A stretch of 64,000 nucleotides of DNA, from assembly GCA_003313425.1 (NCBI GenBank), contig NHZP01000014.1, forward strand, positions 1,178,001-1,242,000, read 5' to 3'. The notes beneath the pieces were generated by a model. That model made no database searches. It had not been told where the DNA came from and was given only the letters and a program-made list of their open reading frames with translations. The translations under genes and the position numbers were made by a program. The DNA is from Pseudopyrenochaeta lycopersici (Eukaryota; Ascomycota; Dothideomycetes; Pleosporales; Pseudopyrenochaetaceae). Below are positions 33,825-45,192 of this stretch, piece after piece; position 1 is the first letter of the stretch; each line of letters begins with the position of its first letter.

Positions 33825-35363
33825 CTACCTCAACCCCCGCTCGCCTCTTCCACCAATATTCCTTTCCTTTCGCCTCCTGCTATTTTCAACACTGAGGTAC
33901 TGTCGATCCTCTGCTTCGTCTTCCAACTCTTGTTCAACCATCTCCCTGATCCTCATCAGTTCCTCCTCGCCAATGCCCTTTGTGTTCACAACCACACTTG
34001 GTGCGCCTTCCAGATATCGTAGATTCTCCATGGCCTGCTCAAGCAGTTTCTGCAGCTTGGGCATCGAGTTTAGGTTCTCATGGCGCTTGGTGTTGTGCAG
34101 ATCTGGGTACAGGATACCGTCGCCGTTTTCAGCGCCCTGGAATGCTCGAATGTAGGGAATGTGTGTGGGAAGATCGTTATGTAGCTCTGCGCCAACGCAT
34201 ACAGAAGTCTCATGGCACCATGTGCGGGCGACATTACGGGGAGTGTAGCCACCGCCGCCGATCAGGAGAAGAGGACGGCCGTACTGCTTGACTGTCTCGA
34301 TACAGAATCCATGTGCTTTGATGTTGAGGTTGAAGCGTCCTAGTCGATCACCGCCGAGCGAGTCGGCGCCGGATTGCAGTACAATAGCTTGTGGATTGTA
34401 CTTCTCGATGACAGCTCCGGTCACAGTCTTGAAGAGCCATTTGTACTGCTCATCGTCGATGCCGTCATCGATGGGGATGTTCAGACTATGACCCTTCCCA
34501 CGATTTGCGGGGTCGGAAGGGCCCATCTCGTTGATATTGCCTGTACCAGGGAAAAAAGGGTAACCGTGCCTATCAATGCCAAATTTGTGGTACGAGAGTG
34601 TGAAGACCCGGTCCGTGGATTCAAAGGCTTGCTCGACGCCATCACCATGGTGCACATCGATATCAATATACAAGACACGCTGGTGCTGCGTGAGCAGAAG
34701 TTGGATGGCTATGACGATATCGTTGACGTAGCAGAAACCCGAGGCGAGATTCTTCTTCGCGTGATGGAGGCCGCCGGACCAGTTGATGGCGATGTCAGAT
34801 TGCTTGTTGAGGAGATTCCAAGCTGCGCTCATTGAGGCGCCACTGTAGAGAGAAACGTAGTTCCAGAGTCCATCGAACACTGGGCAATCATTCGATTCGC
34901 CTCCAAAGCCGTACGATATGTACTGAGGGTCTTCAGGTTGTGCGTTTTGGGGTGTGATCTTGCTGAGGTAAGAAAGATAATCACGGTCATGAAAGATGGC
35001 GAGCTCGTTAAAGTTGGCTGGTCTCGGTTCGTATAGATCCATGGTGTACTCAAGCCCATATGACAACACCAGTTGCTTCGTCAACGTTAGTCGCCATGGC
35101 TTCATAGGATGTGAACTTCCAAAGTGGTGATACTCGACATGTGGGTTGTAGTGAAACGATACATTCCACCCTAACGGTCTCTCCAGGCCATTGTCCAGGG
35201 CTTCGCGTGCAATCACCTCTTGCTTTTCCGCGTCAGTGAGAACTTTGAATTCCTTGAAAGTCTGAAAGTCATCGGAGGCATCGTAGGCATCGTTTGCGGA
35301 GAGGTACTCCTCAACGATGTTGTTAGCCGGACCGTTAGAGGGGGTGTAACCGGAAACCCGCAT
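33825..35363 (-). CDS. hos2: Class I histone deacetylase, Hos2 type
   Basis: Single exon, 512 aa. It is a zinc-dependent lysine deacetylase of the nucleus; Hos2 homologues (including fungal HDC1) act in the Set3 complex. The arginase-deacetylase fold is complete: the entry block HPMKPWRLTLTKQLVLSYGL, the charge-relay histidines H200-H201 in NWSGGLHHAKKNLASGF, the metal ligands D236 and H238 in YIDIDVHHGDGVEQ and D334 in QSGADSLGGDRLG, and the catalytic Tyr373 in GGGGYTPRNVARTW. NVSFHYNPHVEYHHFGSSHP is closer to Hos2 than to Rpd3. A short extra N terminus (about 65 residues) and an acidic then Arg-rich tail flank the domain. It is divergent from the ING/PHD gene, another histone-acetylation factor. 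Confidence 0.95.
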   Translation of the reverse strand: MRVSGYTPSNGPANNIVEEYLSANDAYDASDDFQTFKEFKVLTDAEKQEVIAREALDNGLERPLGWNVSFHYNPHVEYHHFGSSHPMKPWRLTLTKQLVLSYGLEYTMDLYEPRPANFNELAIFHDRDYLSYLSKITPQNAQPEDPQYISYGFGGESNDCPVFDGLWNYVSLYSGASMSAAWNLLNKQSDIAINWSGGLHHAKKNLASGFCYVNDIVIAIQLLLTQHQRVLYIDIDVHHGDGVEQAFESTDRVFTLSYHKFGIDRHGYPFFPGTGNINEMGPSDPANRGKGHSLNIPIDDGIDDEQYKWLFKTVTGAVIEKYNPQAIVLQSGADSLGGDRLGRFNLNIKAHGFCIETVKQYGRPLLLIGGGGYTPRNVARTWCHETSVCVGAELHNDLPTHIPYIRAFQGAENGDGILYPDLHNTKRHENLNSMPKLQKLLEQAMENLRYLEGAPSVVVNTKGIGEEELMRIREMVEQELEDEAEDRQYLSVENSRRRKERNIGGRGERGLR

Positions 35364-36448
35364 ATCGCGCGTCTTCTGTACTGGGTCTGCGCAGCTTTGG
35401 TGAATGTAGCAGGCCCCCGAGATCTTGGCGCCGTCTCTCTTGACTAGCGCTGGATATCGTCCTGTAAAATGAATCGTTGGCGGATGAGTAGGATTCGAGC
35501 TTTACCACCTGACGCCTCTCCCGGCGTTCAAGTGTTATAGAATTAAACTTTATAGAAGTAGATGTCCGAATGATTCTGTTGCTTTCCCTGGTGTCCGTCA
35601 ATACTTGCGACAATGGTTGGGTGTACCCCAGCGAGATTCAAGGACTCTATATCTGGCATTCGGCAGATTTATAACTCTAAGAGCGCAATCAGAATATCCG
35701 TTGCTTGGCCGATGGAATGCGGCATATACTCACTTTGGTTGGTGGTGGTTACTGCGTTGGGAGATCTCCACGCTTCTTCTCTCGGTAGTCGACCCCAGGT
35801 ATCGCGAGCGGTGGGACCGAGCTGCTGCCGCTCCGACTTGTCTGCGCCAAACTCAAGTGGTCTTCCTACGTCCGCGTTAATGTGCTACTCAACACTTTCG
35901 TTTCGCTGAACTCTTCTCGCTGTGATCGTGGCTAGTTGGATGCTGGCTGGTGATCGTGGCCGTGGCGGCATCTTTCTTCGTCCTCTTCTGATTGGGCCAA
36001 TCTTAATATTTCGCCAGGCACGTGATGCTCTAACTAGTTGGCTTTGTTAGCAGGGGCAGTTGACCTTCAACGCCTCACACATTTGCGCGCCACGACTTGT
36101 AAAACCTTACCCAGTGATTCTAAAGTAGCGTATTAAAGGCTGATAGAGTAATAACCGTCAAAGAGAAGGCGAGCAGATTTTATTACGTTGCAAGAAGTCT
36201 CCTCAACCGAAGCGTTACCTTTCCACCTCCACCATCGACTTTCATCGAAAAGTCAACATACTTCATCAAAGTTGCAGGGGCGATAGAGTTCTATTGATAA
36301 CTACTGCCTTTTCGGAACGCTTCCTACGAGGTTGAAGGCATCACGTAGTTTGTTGCCTCCGGGCGCGTTACATCAGCGCTCACTCTCGACTCATGATCAA
36401 CCGCCTCTCGGGTTTCATCCGCCTAAGTAAAGGCGTATTTCCGGCATT
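35364..36448. promoter_or_regulatory. Shared divergent promoter region, HDAC / ING-PHD gene
   Basis: About 1.1 kb between opposite start codons. Reading frames near 35600-35900 are short and unsupported. It presumably carries both promoters and 5' leaders; no defined element was recognised. Confidence 0.5.
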
Positions 36449-37776
36449 ATGGCAATCGCAGAGGACGCTGCAGCGGTCTTGGAGCAGTTCATTCATGATG
36501 GTAGGACTCATCACTTTACAAGTTTGTGCTAAAGCTAACATGAAACAGTTGCGAACCTACCAGCCGAGATAACACATCTTTACGAAGAAGTGCAGGCCAA
36601 AGACGCACAGATACAAGAACTACGTGCTGCAATATCACAGCGTGACAACAGTCTACAAAAGTTCATCAAACTTAATGGCAGTCTAGTGCAAAATCCAAAA
36701 GAGGATCCCTACTCAAAGGTTATTCTCTCAAATTACGAAAAGGCGCAAATACTGCAAGAAGAGAAGATCGGGTTAGTAGAGAAAGCAGCTGCACTCGTAC
36801 GTCGTTCCTTATTATGATCTTCATGGCTTGCTCACATATGCCTTAGTTGGATCGCCACGTCAAGCGACTAGACATTAAGCTTCGAGACTTGCAGAATGAC
36901 GGCTCTATACCATCAGACGCACAGATGCCTTCGCTGTTGAGGGAATCACCTGGTAATCTGGTGCCGCCATTGTCGATGACAAACACGGGCGCAAATACGC
37001 CATTACTTCCAGTATCTGGCAATCAAGGCGGCGGTGCTCCAAACCTCGCCCAAGCAGCGGCTATTGCACGAATTGCGAATGCAACAAGCACCAATCTCGC
37101 CTCCAGGATGAACCCGTCACTGCAAAACATGCAAACACAGGCGCTCTTGAACCAGCAAAGACTCACGAATGCTCAGAGCGCCATACAGGCAAATGCTCGA
37201 CAAGAGCGGGAAATGTCTGCAGGAAGTGATAGCAAGCGTCGTCGGCCAACTGGCAATATTGGCCCTCTGCCCGCAGCATCCTCGAACCTAGGCCGACAGG
37301 GTTCAGCAGGTCCAGGGACCCCGAGGCCCTCAGCGCCAGGCTCGCGTGCAGGAAGTGTGGGACCCAGGCCGCAGAAGAATGCACTCACAGTCAAGAAGGC
37401 GAAACCACAGCAACCGCTGCGCAAGGCGGCACTCACAGCCAAGGCTGGGATAAACAAGAAGCGGCGCAAGGGTGGGTCAAGAGCGTCACCATCGACAACG
37501 GCCGACGATGAGAGCGCGGCAAGTGAGGCAGGCACAGAAGACGAGGACATGTCGGGGGCGGGCGGTGGTGACGGCGACGAAGAAGAGTCGGACGACACAA
37601 AGTACTGCTTCTGCCAGCGCGTCAGCTTTGGCGACATGGTGGCCTGCGACAACGACAACTGCCAATTCCAATGGTTCCACTGGGAGTGTGTCAACATCAA
37701 AGAGGAGCCTGTAGGAGACTGGCTGTGTCCCGACTGCAGAAAGCAGCCTCCTGGTAAGATCAAGAGAGTTCGCTAG
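36449..37776 (+). CDS. yng2: ING-family PHD-finger protein (Yng2-like, NuA4 acetyltransferase)
   Basis: Three exons: 36449..36500, 36549..36796 and 36847..37776, with introns of 48 and 50 nt, encode 409 aa. The N-terminal ING domain is a helical hairpin (VLEQFIHDVANLPAEITHLY ... KFIKLNGSLVQNPKEDPYSK ... LLDRHVKRLDIKLRDL). A long low-complexity middle with basic clusters (SKRRRPTG, INKKRRKGG) and an acidic patch leads to a C-terminal PHD finger at about 350-400. The PHD finger has the C4-H-C3 pattern YCFCQRVSFGDMVACDNDNC, FHWEC, WLCPDC and the aromatic cage residues used to read H3K4me3. The N-terminal hairpin resembles Yng2 more than Pho23 or Yng1, pointing to NuA4. Membership in the ING family is firm; the subtype is inference. 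Confidence 0.92.
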
Positions 37777-38767
37777 ACTGGCAGAATCAAACAGGGCGGA
37801 TTTCTGGTGTTTTGACGACTTTTGTTTTATGTGGGTTCTGAGGATCGCGTACCTTTGGTGAGATTACAAGGATCCCATCGTGTACAATCGATAGGCGCTC
37901 TGGCGCACGTGGCGTCATTTCTTGGGTAACTTTTGCACCTACTTTTTGGCGGCGGAAGAGGCGCTGTAAAGGGCAAGCGTGCAAGCCGATGGCGATGACA
38001 TAATGTTACAGTTTGTGCTATAGCCTCAGTGAAATTGCGTATACTGTTCGAAATGATGCCGTCCCCAGCGAGCTCGCCGGGATCGCAGTATGCCGTTGCG
38101 CTACGCGTCGTCAGGCTCGAATCTCCCAGGGTGCCAGCCACGGGAAGCCGTTGGCGGCTTCGCAGACAAGCTGCCGTGGCGCTGCTGCTGCCCCCAAGGC
38201 GACGAGGACAGAGCACGCCGCATCCAGCAGCCGGTCAGGCGCGGTGCTTGCACTCGTCCAACAGGCGTGCACAGCGGCAGTCGCTGCGCTGCGTGGTCCA
38301 CATCGTGAGGTTGCGCAGAGTTCAGGTCGGACGGCCTGCCGTGTGCCATTCGTCGCCCGGCTAAGTTAGCGCTCGACTGCACCAAACGCTCCCAGGCCAA
38401 GCCGCAGCGAAAGGGGCGTCACGGACATTTGGCGGCAGCATCCTCAAAAAGCGTGTGAGCCCCGGCTGTGCGGTCCCCACATACTGTCGCTCTCTTCACT
38501 GCTGCACTGCGGGCTCTTTGGCTAGACGCTGCCGCTGCTGCTCCCACGCTCTCTAATCCCACCCGCACTGCGCTGGCGGTCCCGAGCCGTCGTCTCCTCC
38601 CACGCCCAAAGTTTCAGGAGCGAGATTGCCCAGCCGCCACCGCCCCGTCGCCATCTGCGGGCCTCAGGCAGAGCTGAAGCTTGCTGCGGACCTCCGAGAC
38701 GCAACACGGCACTAGCACACACCGGACCGCCCGCGCGCTGAAACGCGAAGAAGACACCGAACACGCC
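37777..38767. other. GC-rich intergenic region upstream of SPA2
   Basis: About 1 kb, visibly GC-rich from 38050 on. Overlapping open frames on both strands arise from the base composition, with Ala/Arg/Pro-rich translations and no domains. It probably holds a long SPA2 5' leader. Confidence 0.5.
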
Positions 38768-41663
38768 ATGAACACCCGCAATGGCACGCTGTCGCCCGTC
38801 TCGACCGACAGCCAGGACTGGTCTCCCATCACCCGCTACCAGAATATCGCCGGCGACAACCCCTACTCGCCCACCCTGCCGCCAAACAACTACGGGCCCG
38901 GCAACCCCGACGGCGGCATTCTCAATGGCATGCGCCCTGCGCCAAACGGCAACCCCTCACCGCCCAGCTCAGTCGGCCGCTCCAGCGACGGCACGGGCCT
39001 GTACGCCTCGAGCGTGAGCGATGCCAGTATGAACAACCGCAAGATGCAGATGTTGGAGGAGACGCTGTCCGAGCACTTTCGCGTCCTGAAGGCATATCTC
39101 GGCCCTTACCTGAACGACGAGAAGGGCAACCCCCGGCCCAGCCGCGCAAAGGACAAGTTGACGAGGCTGTCGGCAGTCCAGTTCCAGGAGCTCAGCACCG
39201 ACGTCTACGATGAGTCGATTCGCAGGGAGCAGGACCGCAAGCGCGGAGGGCCCGGTGCGCTGGGCAACGACACGCCCAACTTCCTCCTGCCAAAGACCAA
39301 CTTCCACCCAAAGCGCAACCAGGCCCGCCAGAAGCTGTCCACGCTGCCCCTCGAGCGCTTCCGCCAACTCGCAACCGACGTCTTCTACGAGCTCGAGCGA
39401 CGCTTTCCAAGATTCACCAGCGGAGAGATGGCACGCTCTGCGAGCCCGGCTGCCAGCATTGCCAGTCGTATAAGCAACAGAGGGCCGGGGAGCGGGACTC
39501 CAAATAGTATGGGCGGGCGTCCACCACCAGGGCCAGGATATCGGGGGCCGCCTCCAGGTGGCCCTCCAAATGGACCTCCAGGACCTCCAGGACCTCCAGG
39601 ACCTCCAGGAGCGCTGAGGCCAGGGTCTTTCAACGACAACCCCAACGCTTTCGGGCGCCCATTGCCCAAGACATTCCAGCAGAACACAATCGTGCCAAAT
39701 AAGGGAACTATGGTGGAGGACGATGATGACAGCGCCGGAGACGATGATGATGCATTTAATCTAGAAGGTGCTGCTGCGAGACGGCAGACCAACAAGAGTG
39801 CGAAGAGCATGAGCATGGCACAAGATAAGATGGTGGTTGATCTGCAAAACCAAGTGTCCGAACTGCAGGGTAAGGTCGGTTCTTTAGAGCTCTCATTACG
39901 AGATCGAGATGATGAGCTTCAACGACTTCAGGACAACGATAGGATGCGAGATGGCAATACAGCCTCAGAACGTGCCGAATGGGACGAGCTACGCTTTTCA
40001 CTAGAGGACAAGGTGGAAAAAGCCGAGAACCTTAATTCGTCGCTACGCTCGGAAATAGATAGACTACGCAGCGAAAATGAGGGCACAGAAAGAAGCCTCC
40101 GCGCTCAAATCACTGATCTCGAGTCAAGGGCTCCTCAACCAACGTTTGACAATGGTGGCGGTGATTGGCGACAGCGCTGTGAAGAGCTGGAGCGAGAGCT
40201 TAGCGAGCAACAGCAGGTCACTGAGGAGGTACGCCGAGATGCTTCCGTGTTCTTGCAGGAGATGAGGGAGCTATCATTACGCAGCGATGCCGCGGTGGAA
40301 AAGGAAGAGCGTCTGGCCAACCAAGTGTCATCGATGGAGGCGGAACTAAAGGAGTGGAAGTCACGCTACGCTCGCTCGAAGACCCAGCTTCGGAATTTGA
40401 AGGCGTCATCTATCGGTTTATCCTCTCTTGCATCGCCAGACATCAGCAACTATGCTCGCGACTCCACCTTTACTACACCCGACGGAATGGTCAAAGACGT
40501 ACATGTCACCAAGTTTCAACTCAGCATCGATGAGTTGCTTCAAACTGCGCGCAGAGCAAACTCGGAGCAGACACTGGAGAGCATGCGACATGTTGTGAAA
40601 TGCGTGCGAGCAATCACCGGAGATATCGATAGCACCCCTCTTTCGCAGATGCAATCACCCAACAGCAGCATCAGTGGTGATATCATGGTGAGCCCTGAGA
40701 AGCAGCAAGCTAAGCTGAAGTCTCGTGTTAGTGCTACAGCGAACAACCTTATCACGGCTAGCAAGAACCATGCTTCCTCAAACGGACTCTCACCCGTCAG
40801 TTTACTCGATGCTGCTGCTAGCCATTTGTCGACCGCCGTGGTGGAATTGGTCAAATACGTAAAGGTCCGGCCCACGCCGGAAGACGAGTTGGATCGCGAT
40901 GACGAAGAGGACGACAGACCAATGCCTCTGAAGCCGACTGTTTACTCCGCCTACAGTGCATTCTCTCCAAACAATACTAATGGCAACACCAATGGCACTA
41001 GTGCAGGGTACGGTCATCAGCGGAACCGCAGTAGCAAAGGAGGCAGCAGTGATACAACTGGCTATAGCACCTACAGTTCGCCATATAGTGGCTACGATCG
41101 TCAAAGCGGAGGCATGAATGGCGTGGGCGACCCCATTGACAGCGGCATGATGGAGTTCAAGGTTCGTACGTCATGGACGACGCCTACTAGCAGTCTCTAA
41201 CAATCAAATAGAACTATCTTGAAGACCAAACAGCATTGCTTGTTCAAAGCATCCAGCCGCTCGTCAACCTAATCCGGTCCAACCCTGTGTCAACGCCCGC
41301 TGATGAGCAACAAATTTACGACTATATCCAAGACATCTCCCAAGCGGTTGAGGACACCGGCAACAGGACCTATGGAGCCGTAAATCAGCTCTCGAATCCC
41401 GCACTGAAGAAGCACGCTCTTCCCGTTGTCGAAGTCCTTGACGAATGCAGGCAAAATATGCTGGCTGTGGACGTTAGAGGTGGCGGAAGAGACAAAATCC
41501 CACCGCTAGCTTTCAAGACTGCAAGGGCTCTAAAGGTAAGCGCCTCAACTTGGCTTGGATAGTGTATTGAGGCTAATTCTATGAACAGGAGCTCGTCCTT
41601 CGGGTTGATCGCATTGAATCTGGTGAATTGACGGTCGAACAGACGCTCAAGACCGAGCTGTAA
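38768..41663 (+). CDS. spa2: Polarity scaffold SPA2 (polarisome component)
   Basis: Three exons: 38768..41161, 41212..41535 and 41589..41663. Introns are 50 nt (less usual GTTCGT donor, AAATAG acceptor) and 53 nt. The product is 930 aa. SPA2 sits at hyphal tips in the polarisome with Bni1/Pea2 and tethers MAP-kinase kinases. Visible features are tandem Spa2-homology (GIT-like) repeats at about 127-155 (RAKDKLTRLSAVQFQELSTD) and 182-215 (RQKLSTLPLERFRQLATDVF). A Gly/Pro stretch with a GGACCTCCA minisatellite follows, then a long coiled coil (about 352-545) and a conserved C-terminal helical domain spread over all three exons, ending LRVDRIESGELTVEQTL. The ATG at 38768 follows a TTG that is in frame upstream. 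The last exon is only 75 nt. Confidence 0.93.
39572..39607 (+). repeat. GGACCTCCA minisatellite, four perfect copies
   Basis: Four exact tandem copies of the 9-mer GGACCTCCA lie inside SPA2 and encode a Gly-Pro-Pro collagen-like run. Copy number changes keep the frame, so this site should be length-variable between strains. Confidence 0.9.
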
Positions 41664-42583
41664 TCAGCTGGAATGCATATTTCCTTCGCACACTGTTGTT
41701 ACCTTTTCGGCTTCCCGTTATTCAACGCCCTCACACTAGGAGTTTGGCGCATCGTTTGCGGGTTTCAGCCTCTTTTATTTGCTCTAATGGCTTTGGATAT
41801 TCCAAGTTGTGCCATTTGGAGCACCCACCTCTCGACTTGAAGCCGGGACACGAGAACGCAATGACCCGAAAGAACTTCTACCGTACCTATTGTTAGTGTC
41901 TGATGGCCATAGCCACAAACCCTTTCCCTTCTGACTCGTGGTAAGAGTCGCACATATATTTTGACTTGTTTGAAAAAGCAGTAGATCGGAGTGGTTATGA
42001 GAAAGCATTTTTCGTGGATTGCATGGTACTACCAAGGCTGAGGCAAGACGTAGTCTTTTGAGCACGACAGAATTGAGCTGAAAGAAGCAATGAAATCATT
42101 GGCATGACCTATGTTTGTTTTGCTAGGATACTGTGACTGTTCTCCAGGCGCATCCGTGTGTTCCTTCCTGCAGGAACAGGTGGCTTGCAGCTTCCCCACA
42201 ACAAGCCACACCAACTGGTCGACTTCGATTCTACCTCGGCAATACTTCCTTTTCTCTCCCCAAGCTGGCCAGCCCGTCCCTCGTGACCTCGCCCAACTGC
42301 CCTAACGAAGCCGCATAAACGGCAGCGATAGTTTGAGGACTCTAACCGCTTTGAGATGACGTCACCCGACTTTTACTCTGCACGTGAGCTAATTGTGGCT
42401 GTGGCCACATGCTCTCTTTGGGACTGAACATACAGGTTCTGCGATGTACCGAAAGCTCAATTGACGAGAGGAGGCCCAAGGACGACCTGACACGCAAATA
42501 GCGGTGACTACGACATAGCTGGAACGAGATCTCATCTTAGGAAGCTATAGAGAGGGTCAATTAAGCATCATACAGACAGCGGG
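41664..42583. other. Intergenic, no gene seen
   Basis: This is the SPA2 3' flank and the promoter side of the GH43-like gene. Apart from one palindromic CRE-like site, no defined element or gene was recognised. Confidence 0.55.
42357..42364. promoter_or_regulatory. CRE-type palindrome TGACGTCA
   Basis: A perfect TGACGTCA lies 220 bp upstream of the GH43-like ATG. bZIP proteins of the ATF/CREB class bind this octamer. A chance occurrence cannot be excluded. Confidence 0.3.
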
Positions 42584-43801
42584 ATGGCCGTCGAGCTTCA
42601 GCCGAAATGGCCATTACAGGCCCCGCCATACAACGACTCGATTCTTACTATCACACACAGGGGCTGCCCAGATCCGTACGTTCTCTTTGAGAAGGGCCTC
42701 TACTACATGACCTTTACCTGCGGTGGCCATGTTGAGATCTGGTCTGCAGACTCTCTTTTCGACTTCGAGAACCGCAGCAAGAAGGAAGTGGTATGGCGTC
42801 CGCCGCCAGATCAACCTTACTCCGCCGACGTGTGGGCTCCAGAGTTGCATTCGATTCAGGGAAGATGGTATGTGTATTTCGCTGCGGCCCATCCCAACGA
42901 AGGGAACAAGTCGCATCGAATGTACGTGTTGGCTGGACCACCAGCGGAAGAAGACCCCATGGACCCCAGCAAATGGAATTTCTTCGGTCGCCTGGGCGGA
43001 ATGCCAGACGACCAATGGGCGATTGATGGCACTGTCATCACCCTCCACGGCTCCATGTTATTCGCTTATTCTGGTTGGCCTTTGGGTGTCCATTCCGACG
43101 AATCACGACAAGAAATCTTCATCATGGAGATGGAGTCACCAACAGAATGCAAGGGCCAGCCAGTGCGCATAAGTACTCCAGATCTGCAGTTCGAATTCTC
43201 CGGCATGAGCGGCATCAACGAGGGTCCACAATTCATTTGCTCGCCAGACGGTCGCTGGATGGGCCTTGCGTACTCATGTGCGGGTTCTTGGACACACGAG
43301 TACAAGATGAACTTACTGTACTACACAGGCGGGCCGCCATTGGATGTGAGAAGCTGGTGCAAGAGCAACAATCCATTGTTGAAGGCGAGTCGAGATAACA
43401 CCCCACCATACGGCCCTGGACATGGAAATTTTGTTCTAGTTAACGGCGCTGCTGGACCAGAAGTATGGGGTGTATTCCATGCCACCGACGAGAAGACAGG
43501 CTGGGAAGGCCGCAAGGCTCGCGTGATGCGTGTGGGCTGGGGAGGCGGAGGTCCATTCATGGGTAGCGGAGAATGCGGACGGTGCTGTGGGGAGGTTGAG
43601 CATTTCATCCAGGGCTGTCCGGGAGGAGTTTGTGGCGGCAAGGGACATTGCGGTGGTGAAGGCGGCGGAGGAGGCGGGTTCCTCCCTCCGGGCGTTCAAG
43701 GCGACGGCAGTGGAAACAAAAACTTGGCAAACGAAGTCAAGAACGAAGTCAAAAACCTGGTCAAGGGCGGGAAGGAGCTTTTTGGTAAGTTTCTCAAGTA
43801 A
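42584..43801 (+). CDS. GH43-like five-bladed beta-propeller protein with Cys/Gly-rich tail
   Basis: Single exon, 405 aa. The N-terminal ~310 residues look like glycoside hydrolase family 43: CPDPYVLFEKGLYYMTFT (candidate catalytic base Asp), SADVWAPELHSIQGRWYVYF (conserved WAPE), WAIDGTVITLHGSMLFAYSG (blade containing the pKa-modulating Asp position) and INEGPQFICSPDGRWMGLAY (candidate acid Glu in NEGP). GH43 enzymes cleave arabinan or xylan side chains. There is no signal peptide at the ATG (MAVELQPKWPLQAPPYNDSI), unusual for a plant-polymer enzyme, so it would act inside the cell or leave by another route. The ~90-residue tail has a cysteine cluster (GECGRCCGEVEHFIQGC, then VCGGKGHC), a Gly run and a final amphipathic Lys/Val helix. 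I know no GH43 with such a tail. Confidence 0.82.
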   Translation: MAVELQPKWPLQAPPYNDSILTITHRGCPDPYVLFEKGLYYMTFTCGGHVEIWSADSLFDFENRSKKEVVWRPPPDQPYSADVWAPELHSIQGRWYVYFAAAHPNEGNKSHRMYVLAGPPAEEDPMDPSKWNFFGRLGGMPDDQWAIDGTVITLHGSMLFAYSGWPLGVHSDESRQEIFIMEMESPTECKGQPVRISTPDLQFEFSGMSGINEGPQFICSPDGRWMGLAYSCAGSWTHEYKMNLLYYTGGPPLDVRSWCKSNNPLLKASRDNTPPYGPGHGNFVLVNGAAGPEVWGVFHATDEKTGWEGRKARVMRVGWGGGGPFMGSGECGRCCGEVEHFIQGCPGGVCGGKGHCGGEGGGGGGFLPPGVQGDGSGNKNLANEVKNEVKNLVKGGKELFGKFLK

Positions 43802-45192
43802 AAAGAAATAAAAAAAACAGCACTTTGATGTCGAGACTGGAGGTCATGGAAAAGCGGGGGAGGGGCTGACTTTACGGATCGCCCGGCTGCTGGAATATTC
43901 GAATTTGTATACTTGGGTGTGCAATTATTGTTTCGTCTCTATTACCTTGCCTAGTGCTTACTTGTTTCGCACCGTCTTTTCTTTTTCCGTTTCCCTCATT
44001 CTTTTCCTTATCTTTCTGTTCTTCTCTCTTCTGATTGGAATCGATGCTGACGCGGCAAACAGTTGACCCGTCCTCATCATTGCATATTCACATTCGATAC
44101 ACAGAATTCTGACTTGTGCAATTCCCGTATTCCATATTCTTTTCTTTGGCTTAACGTCGTCTGCATTACTTTCTTCACTGTTCTCACTGTTGAGGTTGCG
44201 GCATTGCGAGCTTTGTTGCATTTGCATTGTGCCAAGGCTACCGTTCGCATGGAGACGGACCATTTTTCTGTCGGTAGAGGTTTCTCTCCTGCCGCTTTGA
44301 TCAGGCCATGTGAGTTAGGGGGTTGTTGTGAGATATTTTGGGCGTATATCGATAAGAGACGGTTGATTGGTGGTAAACTTCAACGTGTATGGCGAAGCAG
44401 AAGCGTTTCTTCTGTATCCTTTTCCTTTCTGCATCCAAATGGGGGTTTAGAGCTGGTAGAGGCTTACATCCTTTCACGGTACTCAACATTCGCTCAAGCT
44501 GTCAATACTTGTCCCTATGATTGAGATCAAGCATGTCAGCTGAGGACCTGGCAGTCAAAAACCGATGATGCCGCTTGCGCGAATTTCGCGCACCTCGTCG
44601 CCGTGCACAACCCTTACCAGCGCGACGTTTAATTCACAGTCCTCACGAATATGCACTGACGGTATGTCGTCGGGTTCTCAGGTACGAGCCCAAAGGCCGA
44701 CCACAAGGGCCGATTGCTGTTCGGCCCGCGGGATTTGCTCCGGGTACCCACCCGGTCAGTAAACATCAACTATTCACAAACGCACTATCATAGCATGCGC
44801 GTATTCGCTTGATAGAGTACTCTCCTCGCTGTTACGGCCTCCAATGGGCGTTTGTAGGTCTTTCACCACTTGAACTCTATGGTTTTACCTGTCGTGCGCC
44901 AATGTTCCAGGTGACTCAGGAAGGTTTATCTACCGGCTTGGAGGAGACTAGGTGATCAGAACCCGGTCGTGTTCACGCTTCATATTGAGGCCGGGCCGAC
45001 ATTACATGCAGATTTCATGTTGATCATCGTTTACGAGGACTGGGGTTTGGCGAATCGTTCACACTAGAGTTCAGGGAGGAGTCAAGGGAGGAACTAAGAT
45101 AGACCCATAAGTCTATTATATACCCGGGGTGATGGTCAAGGGGTAACAGTAAAAGTTCTCGAAGGAAACCACCACTCTGTCTTTTGACAACC
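43802..45192. other. Intergenic, one GC-rich coding-like patch
   Basis: About 1.4 kb with no convincing gene. A patch at 44565-44760 reads on the minus strand as DDIPSVHIREDCELNVALVR and onward for about 20 more codons to a stop, but an in-frame TGA lies just upstream and no start or partner exon is apparent. It may be a gene relic. The rest is AT-richer flank. Confidence 0.45.
45114..45122 (+). promoter_or_regulatory. TATA-like element of the multicopper oxidase gene
   Basis: TATTATATA lies 71-79 bp before the ATG at 45193, a suitable distance for a fungal core promoter. Confidence 0.45.

Noticed and set aside
44063..44524. 153-codon plus-strand open frame
   Set aside because: Composition is mixed with a hydrophobic patch but no recognised family, no intron support and poor start context. 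Most of it looks like AT-rich flank.
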